NCBI GenBank assembly: GCA_009886815.1
Contig: QXYP01000231.1
Span: 1-6,655 of the forward strand
From: Halieaceae bacterium
GTDB taxonomy: Bacteria; Pseudomonadota; Gammaproteobacteria; Pseudomonadales; Halieaceae
DNA: 6,655 bases
Direction: 5' to 3'
The notes under the pieces are model-generated. The model was not told the origin of the DNA. It saw only the letters and a program-made list of their open reading frames with translations, and ran no database searches. Shown in pieces: positions 1 to 5,423 of this stretch. Positions within the stretch are counted from its first letter, which is position 1. Each line of letters begins with the position of its first letter. The translations under genes and the position numbers were made by a program.

Positions 1-44
1 TGCTTAAGCCACCAAATTGGGACCTTGTTTTAAGCCCAGGGACT

Positions 45-1862
45 TTACGCTGCGCTGCGAGCCGCTCGCTTGCGTTCGTGTTCAAGAAGCAATTTTTTAC
101 GTAGCCGAATGCTATCGGGTGTCACCTCTACCAGCTCATCATCCTCAATAAATTCCAAGGCCTGTTCAAGGCTGTGACGCACTGGCGGCGATAGAATCAG
201 AGCCTCATCGGTGCCAGAAGCCCGGACATTAGTCAGCTGCTTGGCCTTCGTCGGGTTAACAACCAGGTCATTGCCGCGACTATGCAGCCCAACAATCTGC
301 CCTTCATAGACATCTTTATTGGGATCCACGAAAAGGCGCCCTCGCTCCTGCAAGGTGTATAGCGCGTAGGCCAAGGTTTTGCCTTTAACCATGGAAACCA
401 AGACGCCGTTTACGCGACCGCCCAGCTCTGCGCGCTTTACAGGACCATAGTGATCAAAAACATGAGTCATGATGCCCGAGCCTGAAGTTAGCGTTAAAAA
501 CTGTGAGCGAAACCCAATTAAACCTCTGGCTGGAACAATAAACTCAAGGCGCACGCGTCCATTACCGTCAATCACCAGGTTTTTCATTTCGGCTCTGCGT
601 AGCCCTAACTCCTCCATAACGCCACCTTGGTGCTCTGACTCGCAGTCGATGACTAAATTTTCGTAGGGTTCACAGAGCTCACCGTCGATCTCTTTTTGAA
701 TGACCTCGGGCCTCGAAACACCCAGCTCAAAACCTTCACGACGCATGCTTTCTATCAGCACTGACAGGTGCAGCTCCCCGCGACCGGATACGGAGAATTT
801 GTCCGGGGAATCCCCCTCCTCTACGCGTAAAGCCACATTGTGTATGAGTTCGCGTTCCAACCGTTCCCGAATATTGCGCGACGTTACATACTTGCCTTCA
901 AGCCCGGCAAATGGCGAATCGTTAACCTGAAAGGTCATGCTTACCGTCGGCTCATCGACAGACAAAGGCGGCAGCGGCTCGGGCGTTCCCGGACTGCATA
1001 AGGTGTCAGAAATATTCAATGCCTCGATCCCTGTCACGCAGACAATATCGCCAGCGCCAGCCTCAGCCACGTCGACCCGTTCTAGGCCCTGATAACCCAT
1101 AACCTGAAGAATTTTTCCGTTGCGACTGTCCCCATTGCGGTCAATAACAGCCACTTGGGTATTAGGGGTTACTGAACCACGGGTAATACGCCCAACACCA
1201 ATAACACCCACATAGCTGCTGTAGTCGAGGGCCGAGATTTGCAGCTGCAAGGGACCCTCAGTATCCACTGACGGTGCGGGGACTTTATCGACAATCGTTT
1301 GAAACAACGGCTCCATATCGGCTGCCATCGCTTCGTGTTCCTCGCCCGATATGCCGTTCAGAGCAGATGCATAAATAATAGGAAAGTCGAGCTGCTCCTC
1401 ATTGGCACCTAAGGTGTCGAAGAGATCAAAAACCTGATCAACCACCCAGTCGGGCCTGGCGCCGGGGCGATCGACCTTGTTAATAACAACAATGGGATTG
1501 AGGCCTCGCTCAAAAGCCTTCGAAGTAACAAATCGAGTCTGTGGCATCGGTCCGTCAACGGCGTCCACCAACAACAGCACCGAGTCGACCATAGACAGCA
1601 CGCGCTCCACTTCGCCGCCAAAATCTGCGTGTCCGGGTGTGTCCACAATATTGATGCGATAGTCTTGCCAGCGAATGGCCGTATTTTTCGCAAGAATGGT
1701 AATGCCGCGCTCTTTTTCCTGGTCGTTCGAATCCATGATTCGCTCAGTGCCCGCCGCTTTTCTATCAAGCGTGCCGGACTGCTGTAGCAAGCAATCCACA
1801 AGTGTCGTTTTGCCATGATCTACGTGGGCAATGATGGCAATATTTCTCAGCTGGCTGATCAC
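45..1862 (-). CDS. typA: Ribosome-associated translational GTPase TypA/BipA
   Basis: This encodes a 605-residue translational GTPase of the EF-G/LepA superfamily (E. coli BipA is about 607). It acts in the cytoplasm on the ribosome and in this family is linked to 50S assembly at low temperature and to stress responses. All GTPase motifs are visible: G1 AHVDHGKT (12-19), G2 RGIT (52-55), G3 DTPGH (74-78), G4 NKVD (128-131) and G5 SAL (166-168). A beta-barrel domain II follows (about 205-300), then a domain III-like part with SGRGELHLS (359-367), a domain V-like part with [10 protein letters not shown] (444-453) and the BipA-specific C-terminal domain (about 485-605) with a conserved [10 protein letters not shown] stretch (545-554). 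The start is GTG at 1862-1860; [20 protein letters not shown] aligns with the family N-terminus, and a GGAGAG ribosome site (complement of 1872-1877) lies 9 nt upstream. The stop is TAA (complement of 45-47). The gene is divergent from glnA, as in E. coli. I saw no clear sigma-70 promoter and no clear terminator in bases 1-44. Confidence 0.98.
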   Translation of the reverse strand: MISQLRNIAIIAHVDHGKTTLVDCLLQQSGTLDRKAAGTERIMDSNDQEKERGITILAKNTAIRWQDYRINIVDTPGHADFGGEVERVLSMVDSVLLLVDAVDGPMPQTRFVTSKAFERGLNPIVVINKVDRPGARPDWVVDQVFDLFDTLGANEEQLDFPIIYASALNGISGEEHEAMAADMEPLFQTIVDKVPAPSVDTEGPLQLQISALDYSSYVGVIGVGRITRGSVTPNTQVAVIDRNGDSRNGKILQVMGYQGLERVDVAEAGAGDIVCVTGIEALNISDTLCSPGTPEPLPPLSVDEPTVSMTFQVNDSPFAGLEGKYVTSRNIRERLERELIHNVALRVEEGDSPDKFSVSGRGELHLSVLIESMRREGFELGVSRPEVIQKEIDGELCEPYENLVIDCESEHQGGVMEELGLRRAEMKNLVIDGNGRVRLEFIVPARGLIGFRSQFLTLTSGSGIMTHVFDHYGPVKRAELGGRVNGVLVSMVKGKTLAYALYTLQERGRLFVDPNKDVYEGQIVGLHSRGNDLVVNPTKAKQLTNVRASGTDEALILSPPVRHSLEQALEFIEDDELVEVTPDSIRLRKKLLLEHERKRAARSAA

Positions 1863-1871
1863 GCTGCGTGT

Positions 1872-1877
1872 CTCTCC
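1872..1877 (-). promoter_or_regulatory. Ribosome binding site of typA
   Basis: On the minus strand this reads GGAGAG, 9 nt before the GTG at 1862. It supports GTG as the true start of typA, which matters because the start codon is not ATG. Confidence 0.7.
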
Positions 1878-2012
1878 AAGGTGAAGGGGGGTTAGGCGGC
1901 GCGGAGTCTACCAGAGGCGGCCGGTTAACAGGTCTGCAATATTACGGTTACTGTGAAGAGTAGGATCTTTAATTTCGGCCCCTTAGCGCTACATTTTGGG
2001 GCGATTGGCGGT

Positions 2013-2050
2013 TTATTTTGGTGCAATACGCACTTATTTGGTGCAATGCG
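2013..2050 (+). repeat. Tandem imperfect direct repeat containing TGGTGCA
   Basis: TTATTTTGGTGCAATACG (2013-2030) is followed by TTATTTGGTGCAATGCG (2034-2050). The copies differ by one missing T and one A-to-G change. The TGGTGCA cores (2019-2025 and 2039-2045) are exactly 20 bp apart, close to two helical turns, so proteins bound at the two would face the same side of the DNA. The second copy forms the right half of the NtrC site at 2029-2045. The first has no matching left half, so it is a half-site only. Confidence 0.75.
2029..2045. promoter_or_regulatory. NtrC (GlnG) binding site upstream of glnA
   Basis: CGCACTTATTTGGTGCA matches the palindromic NtrC consensus TGCAC-N7-GTGCA at nine of ten informative positions and keeps the GCAC-N7-GTGC core exactly. 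Its centre (about 2037) lies roughly 131 bp upstream of the predicted sigma-54 start (about 2168). That falls within the known range of the E. coli glnA enhancer sites, near -140 and -108. The presence of ntrC in the same window makes autologous regulation likely. Binding itself is inferred. Confidence 0.8.
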
Positions 2051-2101
2051 TGGGGCTGGACTCTCACCGGCAAATAACTATGGCTACATTTTATTGTTTT
2101 A

Positions 2102-2114
2102 ATTCAATAGGTTA
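2102..2114 (+). promoter_or_regulatory. Possible IHF site between enhancer and promoter
   Basis: ATTCAATAGGTTA matches the IHF consensus WATCAA-N4-TTR except at the second base. It sits in an AT-rich stretch between the NtrC site and the sigma-54 promoter, where DNA bending would help looping. IHF sites are degenerate, and E. coli glnA does not depend on IHF, so this is only a candidate. Confidence 0.3.
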
Positions 2115-2141
2115 AAAATTTTACGCCCCATAATAGCGCGC

Positions 2142-2157
2142 TGGCACATACCTTGCA
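2142..2157 (+). promoter_or_regulatory. Sigma-54 (-24/-12) promoter of glnA
   Basis: TGGCAC (2142-2147), a 5-nt spacer ATACC and TTGCA (2153-2157) match the RpoN consensus TGGCAC-N5-TTGCW perfectly. The invariant GG (2143-2144) and GC (2155-2156) are correctly spaced. Transcription should start about 12 nt after the GC, near 2167-2168, giving a leader of about 87 nt. The promoter points at glnA and lies downstream of an NtrC site, matching E. coli glnAp2. No convincing separate sigma-70 promoter was seen; the best -10-like box, CATAAT at 2129-2134, lacks a good -35. Confidence 0.92.
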
Positions 2158-2179
2158 CTATCCTCTTGAGATGATTCAT

Positions 2180-2228
2180 GGCATGGTGCATGCCCCAATC
2201 ATCAGGCATTGGGGCTACGTAAGGCCCC
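2180..2228 (+). other. Overlapping inverted repeats in the glnA 5' leader
   Basis: Three inverted repeats share bases and cannot all form together. The first is GGCATG/CATGCC (2180-2185 and 2189-2194, 3-nt loop). The second is GCCCCAAT/ATTGGGGC (2192-2199 and 2208-2215, perfect 8 bp, 8-nt loop). The third is GGGGC/GCCCC (2211-2215 and 2224-2228, 8-nt loop). They lie between the predicted start near 2168 and the ribosome site at 2243. No T-tract follows any of them, so none is an intrinsic terminator. The pairing is seen directly; a regulatory role is speculative, and I do not recognise a known riboswitch class. Confidence 0.5.
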
Positions 2229-2242
2229 CATTTAGTTATTTC

Positions 2243-2248
2243 AAGGAG
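2243..2248 (+). promoter_or_regulatory. Ribosome binding site of glnA
   Basis: AAGGAG ends 6 nt before the ATG at 2255. It decides the start against two in-frame upstream ATGs (2171 and 2183) and a TTG (2153) that lies inside the -12 promoter element. Confidence 0.9.
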
Positions 2249-2254
2249 TTAGCC

Positions 2255-3661
2255 ATGTCTGAGCGCACGCTCACTTTGATCAAAGACAACGATATTCGCT
2301 GGGTAGACCTTCGGTTTACCGATACTAAAGGCAAGGAGCAACACGTCTCCATACCCGCTACTGAAGTCGACGAGGACTTTTTCGACGAAGGTAAGATGTT
2401 CGACGGGTCATCTATCTCCGGATGGAAGGGCATTAATGAGTCAGACATGATCCTGATGCCAGACGACTCAAGCTCAGTCCTTGACCCCTTTACCGATGAC
2501 GCCACCGTTATCCTACGCTGCGATATTATCGAGCCCTCGACCATGCAAGGCTACGAGCGCGACCCTCGAAGTGTTGCGAAGCGCGCCGAGGCGTACCTTG
2601 CCTCTACCGGCATTGGTGACACGGCATTTTTTGGCCCTGAGCCCGAATTTTTCGTCTTCGACGACATCAAGTGGCACGCTGATATGAGTGGCGCTGGCTA
2701 CAGCATCAATTCAGAAGAGGCGGCATGGTCTTCATCAGCACATTACGATGACGGCAATACCGGCCACCGACCCGGCGTAAAAGGCGGCTATTTCCCTGTC
2801 CCACCCGTTGATAGCTTGCACGATATTCGAGCAGCTATGTGTTCTGCGATGGAGCAAATGGGCTTAGACGTTGAGGTACATCACCACGAGGTGGGCACGG
2901 CGGGACAATGCGAGATCGGCATTCGCTTCAATACTCTGGTGAAGAAGGCTGACGAAGTACAAATTCTGAAGTACTGCGTACACAACGTGGCCCATGCCTA
3001 CGGCAAAACAGCAACGTTTATGCCCAAGCCTCTCGTTGGGGATAACGGCTCGGGTATGCACGTGCATCAATCAGTCGCTAAAGACGGTGAGAACACTTTT
3101 GCGGGTGACGGATATTCAGGTCTGTCTGATACGGCGCTTTACTACATTGGTGGCATCATCAAACATGCCAGAGCTCTAAACGCCTTTGCCAATGCGTCAA
3201 CCAACAGTTACAAGCGCTTGGTTCCTGGGTTTGAAGCGCCGGTTATGCTGGCTTATTCAGCGCGAAACCGATCCGCTGCTATTCGCATACCCTATGAGCC
3301 TTCTCCCCGAGGTAAGCGTGTCGAAGTTCGCTTCCCCGACCCCACCGCCAACCCTTATCTGGCCTTCGCAGCAATGCTAATGGCTGGCTTAGATGGCATT
3401 CAAAACAAGATTCACCCCGGGGATGCCGCGGATAAAGACCTGTATGACCTGCCAGCCGAAGAGGCCAAAGCGATTCCAACGGTGGCTTCAAGCCTGGAAA
3501 TGGCACTCGAGGCGCTCAATGCCGATCGAGAGTTCCTGACTCGAGGTGAGGTATTTACCGACGATATGATCGACGCCTATATCGATCTCAAGCGTGAAGA
3601 AGTGCAGCGTCTCGATATGACCACGCACCCTGTCGAGTTCGATATGTACTACTCGGTTTAA
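2255..3661 (+). CDS. glnA: Glutamine synthetase, type I (GSI-beta)
   Basis: GlnA makes glutamine from glutamate, ammonia and ATP in the cytoplasm and works as a dodecamer. The 468-residue length is that of the enterobacterial enzyme. Active-site landmarks sit at the family's usual numbers: MFDGSS with Asp50, FGPEPEF with Glu129 and Glu131, Glu212 and Glu220 ([11 protein letters not shown]), NGSGMHVHQ with His269, the Glu327 flap (VPGFEAP), Arg339 and Arg359 (VEVRFPDP). Tyr397 in DLYDLP is the adenylylation target, which marks this as the GSI-beta form controlled by adenylyltransferase GlnE. The ATG at 2255 is chosen because [16 protein letters not shown] matches the family N-terminus and AAGGAG lies 6 nt upstream. 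The frame stays open further upstream to 2153 without a stop, but that part overlaps the promoter. Transcription is probably from the NtrC/sigma-54 promoter at 2142 and ends at the terminator at 3671-3711. Confidence 0.99.
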   Translation: MSERTLTLIKDNDIRWVDLRFTDTKGKEQHVSIPATEVDEDFFDEGKMFDGSSISGWKGINESDMILMPDDSSSVLDPFTDDATVILRCDIIEPSTMQGYERDPRSVAKRAEAYLASTGIGDTAFFGPEPEFFVFDDIKWHADMSGAGYSINSEEAAWSSSAHYDDGNTGHRPGVKGGYFPVPPVDSLHDIRAAMCSAMEQMGLDVEVHHHEVGTAGQCEIGIRFNTLVKKADEVQILKYCVHNVAHAYGKTATFMPKPLVGDNGSGMHVHQSVAKDGENTFAGDGYSGLSDTALYYIGGIIKHARALNAFANASTNSYKRLVPGFEAPVMLAYSARNRSAAIRIPYEPSPRGKRVEVRFPDPTANPYLAFAAMLMAGLDGIQNKIHPGDAADKDLYDLPAEEAKAIPTVASSLEMALEALNADREFLTRGEVFTDDMIDAYIDLKREEVQRLDMTTHPVEFDMYYSV

Positions 3662-3670
3662 AGACCGACG

Positions 3671-3711
3671 AGAGTCCTTGCGCCTGATTGGGGCGTAAGG
3701 ACTCTGTTTTT
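3671..3711 (+). terminator. Rho-independent terminator of glnA
   Basis: A 14-bp stem pairs AGAGTCCTTGCGCC (3671-3684) with GGCGTAAGGACTCT (3692-3705), with one G-U pair and a 7-nt loop. A single G and then five T (3707-3711) follow. It begins 10 nt after the glnA stop. It should limit read-through into the DUF4124-ntrB-ntrC genes, much as a terminator follows glnA before glnL in enteric bacteria. Confidence 0.93.
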
Positions 3712-3798
3712 AGGAACGCTTTAAAAGCCATACCCGCTCTGGTTCAAAATGCCCAATCAGTGCAAGCTGTTTTTGGGACAACTCTTGGAGCCGGACCC
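3712..3798 (+). other. Leader between the glnA terminator and the DUF4124 gene
   Basis: This 87-base gap should contain the promoter for DUF4124-ntrB-ntrC if these genes do not rely on read-through. The best sigma-70-like pair, TTTAAA (3720-3725) and CAAAAT (3745-3750), has a long 19-nt spacer and only 4/6 matches in each box, so it is weak. No GCAC-N7-GTGC NtrC site was found here. Confidence 0.35.
3787..3790 (+). promoter_or_regulatory. Ribosome binding site of the DUF4124 gene
   Basis: GGAG lies 8 nt before ATG 3799. It favours this start over the upstream open frame, and translation from here opens directly with the signal peptide. Confidence 0.65.
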
Positions 3799-4338
3799 AT
3801 GATCAAAATTGCCAATGGACTAGTAATTGCGATCTTCGCGATTGCTGTGCTCAATATCCTGCCGTTACGGGCAGAGATTTTTAAGTACACCGACAAAAAC
3901 GGTAACACTGTGTTCAGCGACAAACCCCCAGTAGACAATCGCTCAGAGCGTGTTCTTGAAATTGAGCTGGGCCCTACCAATCTGTCGGAACCACCCCCGA
4001 AGCTCCCTACCCCAAGCCCAGAAGCCACTAACTCTGAGGCGGCGGTGAAATATACCACCAGCATTACAAGCCCCGACGACGGCACGACCGTGCCCATGGG
4101 TCCCGGAGATTTTCTTGTGACCGCTTTATTTTCTCCGCCTTTAGCGGCTGGGGATTTAGCCGTGATCAAACTCGATGGAGAGATCATAGCGCCGCCGCAA
4201 AGACGTAATAGCTGGCAGCTGCGGAATATCTTTCGCGGCGAGCACAAAATCACCATAGAACGTCAAAATGCTGAGAGTGATGTACTGAGTACCTCTCCCC
4301 CGATAACGGTCTATGTACTCAGGCCATCTATCCGGTGA
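3799..4338 (+). CDS. Exported DUF4124-domain protein of unknown function
   Basis: This 179-residue protein looks secreted to the periplasm. It has a basic start (MIKIANG), a hydrophobic core (about 8-22) and a likely signal peptidase I site after LPLRA (residue 25). The mature N-terminus, EIFKYTDKNGNTVFSDKPP (26-44), is the signature of DUF4124 (pattern: hydrophobic-Y/W-K-hydrophobic-D-x-G-x-hydrophobic-x-[FY]-[ST]-D-x-P). A Pro-rich linker follows (65-74, with PPP at 65-67), then an Ig-like beta-rich domain (about 88-175) starting SITSPDDGTTVP. No cysteine lipobox is present. ATG 3799 is chosen because it begins the signal peptide and has GGAG (3787-3790) 8 nt upstream; the frame stays open back to a TTG inside the terminator loop, which is unlikely. 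DUF4124 proteins occur near glnA-ntrBC in pseudomonads and relatives, but no function is established. The stop overlaps the ntrB start, so the two are probably translationally coupled. Confidence 0.88.
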   Translation: MIKIANGLVIAIFAIAVLNILPLRAEIFKYTDKNGNTVFSDKPPVDNRSERVLEIELGPTNLSEPPPKLPTPSPEATNSEAAVKYTTSITSPDDGTTVPMGPGDFLVTALFSPPLAAGDLAVIKLDGEIIAPPQRRNSWQLRNIFRGEHKITIERQNAESDVLSTSPPITVYVLRPSIR

Positions 4339-5420
4339 GTGCTATCTGTCAGAATGACCCAGACTACTCCGCAGCTGGTGCCCGAGATCACATACTTGAG
4401 GCCCTAGCCACTGCCGTGATCATGCTGGATGCAGACTTACGGATTGTCAGCTTGAATCCGGCCAGTGAGACCTTGCTACAAGCCTCCATTGAACGCACTC
4501 GAGGTATACACTTTGATCGCTTGGTAAATCTGAGCCCAGACTGGAAAAACCTACTGACCCAAGTACAAAGTGAAAATTTTGCGACAGTGAAGCGCGAGAT
4601 GCCATTGGCATTACATAGCGGTGCTCAGTACTGCGTCGATCTTATAATTAGCCCCATTCAGCCCCCCGGTGAAGGCCCCAGCCTGCTGCTGGAACTCAAC
4701 CCGGTAGACCGGCTAAATGCGATTAGCGAAGACGCGCAGCTACGAGAAGCACAGGCCTCTATGCGTCAGGTAATAAAAGGGCTTGCCCACGAAGTTAAGA
4801 ATCCACTGGGGGGCATTCGTGGTGCCGCACAATTACTCGCACGAGAGCTGGGTAACGGCAAGCTTACTGAATACACCGACGTAATTATGGAAGAAGTGGA
4901 CCGCTTGCGCACATTGGTTGACCGCATGCTGGGCCCCAGAGAACGCCTGTTAACTCGACTCATGAATATTCATGAGGTGCTTGAGCGCGTTAGGCAGCTC
5001 ACAGAGGCCGAGTCAGGGGGCAATATTGTGATAGCCCGGGACTACGACCCGTCATTACCCGAATTCAAGGCCGACCCCGATCAACTCACGCAGGTGATAT
5101 TAAACATTACCCGTAACGCGAGCCAGGCCTTGGCAGGAAAAGGCACCATAACGGTTCGAAGTCGTGCGAAGCGTCAGTACACCTTGGGTGGCAAACGCCA
5201 CAAACTGGTCTGCTGCCTAGACATTATCGATGCCGGACCGGGCGTCCCCAGCGAGCAGTTAAATCAGTTGTTCCTGCCCATGGTGACGTCAAGTACCAAG
5301 GGCAATGGCTTGGGTTTATCGATTGCACAAATGATTGCCAACAGACATGGCGGGCTTATCCAATGCGAAAGCAAACCCGGCCATACCTGCTTTACCGTTT
5401 TATTACCGATGGAGACTTAA
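4335..5420 (+). CDS. glnL: Nitrogen regulation sensor histidine kinase/phosphatase NtrB (NRII)
   Basis: NtrB is a soluble cytoplasmic kinase/phosphatase that, under control of the PII protein GlnB, phosphorylates or dephosphorylates NtrC. The 361-residue protein (E. coli 349) has an N-terminal PAS domain (about 17-125, beginning ILEALATAVIMLDADLRIVS). The dimerisation/phosphoacceptor region follows with His152 in AHEVKNPLGGIRGAAQLL, the NtrB-type H-box. The ATP-binding domain shows the N-box QVILNITRNASQAL (253-266), G1 DAGPGVP (299-305), the F-box LFLPMV (312-317) and G2 GNGLGLSIA (323-331). There is no membrane segment, as expected. The GTG start at 4335 overlaps the TGA of the DUF4124 gene within GTGA, and no good ribosome site precedes it, so translation probably depends on coupling. 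G1 has Ala where DNGPG is more usual; the Asp and Gly residues remain. The next gene, glnG, begins 3 nt after the stop. Confidence 0.97.
   Translation: MSAICQNDPDYSAAGARDHILEALATAVIMLDADLRIVSLNPASETLLQASIERTRGIHFDRLVNLSPDWKNLLTQVQSENFATVKREMPLALHSGAQYCVDLIISPIQPPGEGPSLLLELNPVDRLNAISEDAQLREAQASMRQVIKGLAHEVKNPLGGIRGAAQLLARELGNGKLTEYTDVIMEEVDRLRTLVDRMLGPRERLLTRLMNIHEVLERVRQLTEAESGGNIVIARDYDPSLPEFKADPDQLTQVILNITRNASQALAGKGTITVRSRAKRQYTLGGKRHKLVCCLDIIDAGPGVPSEQLNQLFLPMVTSSTKGNGLGLSIAQMIANRHGGLIQCESKPGHTCFTVLLPMET
5411..5414 (+). promoter_or_regulatory. Ribosome binding site of ntrC within the end of ntrB
   Basis: GGAG lies in the last sense codons of ntrB, 9 nt before the GTG at 5424. It supports that GTG as the ntrC start. 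Confidence 0.65.
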
Positions 5421-5423
5421 GAC

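Larger units (their letters stand above)
1863..2254. other. Divergent typA-glnA regulatory intergenic region
   Basis: This 392-base stretch carries no gene. From left to right it contains the typA ribosome site, a featureless GC-rich part, a short inverted repeat (GCCCC at 1978-1982 with GGGGC at 1998-2002, with TAGCGCTA at 1984-1991 in the loop), an NtrC half-site and full site (2019-2045), an AT-rich segment with an IHF-like match (2102-2114), a sigma-54 promoter (2142-2157) and the glnA leader. The order of enhancer, AT-rich spacer and -24/-12 promoter is that expected for an NtrC-activated glnA. The typA promoter must lie here too, but no convincing -35/-10 pair could be picked by eye. 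Confidence 0.85.

Noticed and set aside
1..44. Possible terminator downstream of typA
   Set aside because: GCTTAA and TTAAGC arms are present, but they are short, AT-rich and far apart, with no T-tract on the minus strand. The window ends too soon to judge.
1409..1816. 135-codon minus-strand open frame within typA in another frame
   Set aside because: It overlaps the GTPase domain of typA, which is intact in the typA frame. The low-complexity Trp/Cys/Leu-rich product is typical of an out-of-frame reading.
1935..1951. Additional NtrC site reading TGCAATATTACGGTTAC
   Set aside because: Only about six of ten informative bases match TGCAC-N7-GTGCA, and the GTGC half is missing.
2094..2134. Sigma-70 promoter for glnA using CATAAT at 2129-2134
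   Set aside because: No acceptable -35 box lies 16-18 bp upstream; the closest candidates match at only about half the positions or have wrong spacing.
2153..2254. N-terminal extension of GlnA from TTG 2153
   Set aside because: The TTG is the -12 element of the sigma-54 promoter and would not be in the transcript. The family N-terminus and ribosome site place the start at 2255.
3774..3789. Second sigma-54-like element, TGGGAC-N5-TTGGA, just before the DUF4124 gene
   Set aside because: The -12 element has GG where the invariant GC is needed, and the start of transcription would fall on the ATG itself. The TTGGAG part is better explained as the ribosome site.
3744..4256. 170-codon minus-strand open frame opposite the DUF4124 gene
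   Set aside because: It lies fully antisense to a gene with a clear signal peptide and family motif, shows no recognisable protein features, and has no good ribosome site. It is a codon-usage shadow.
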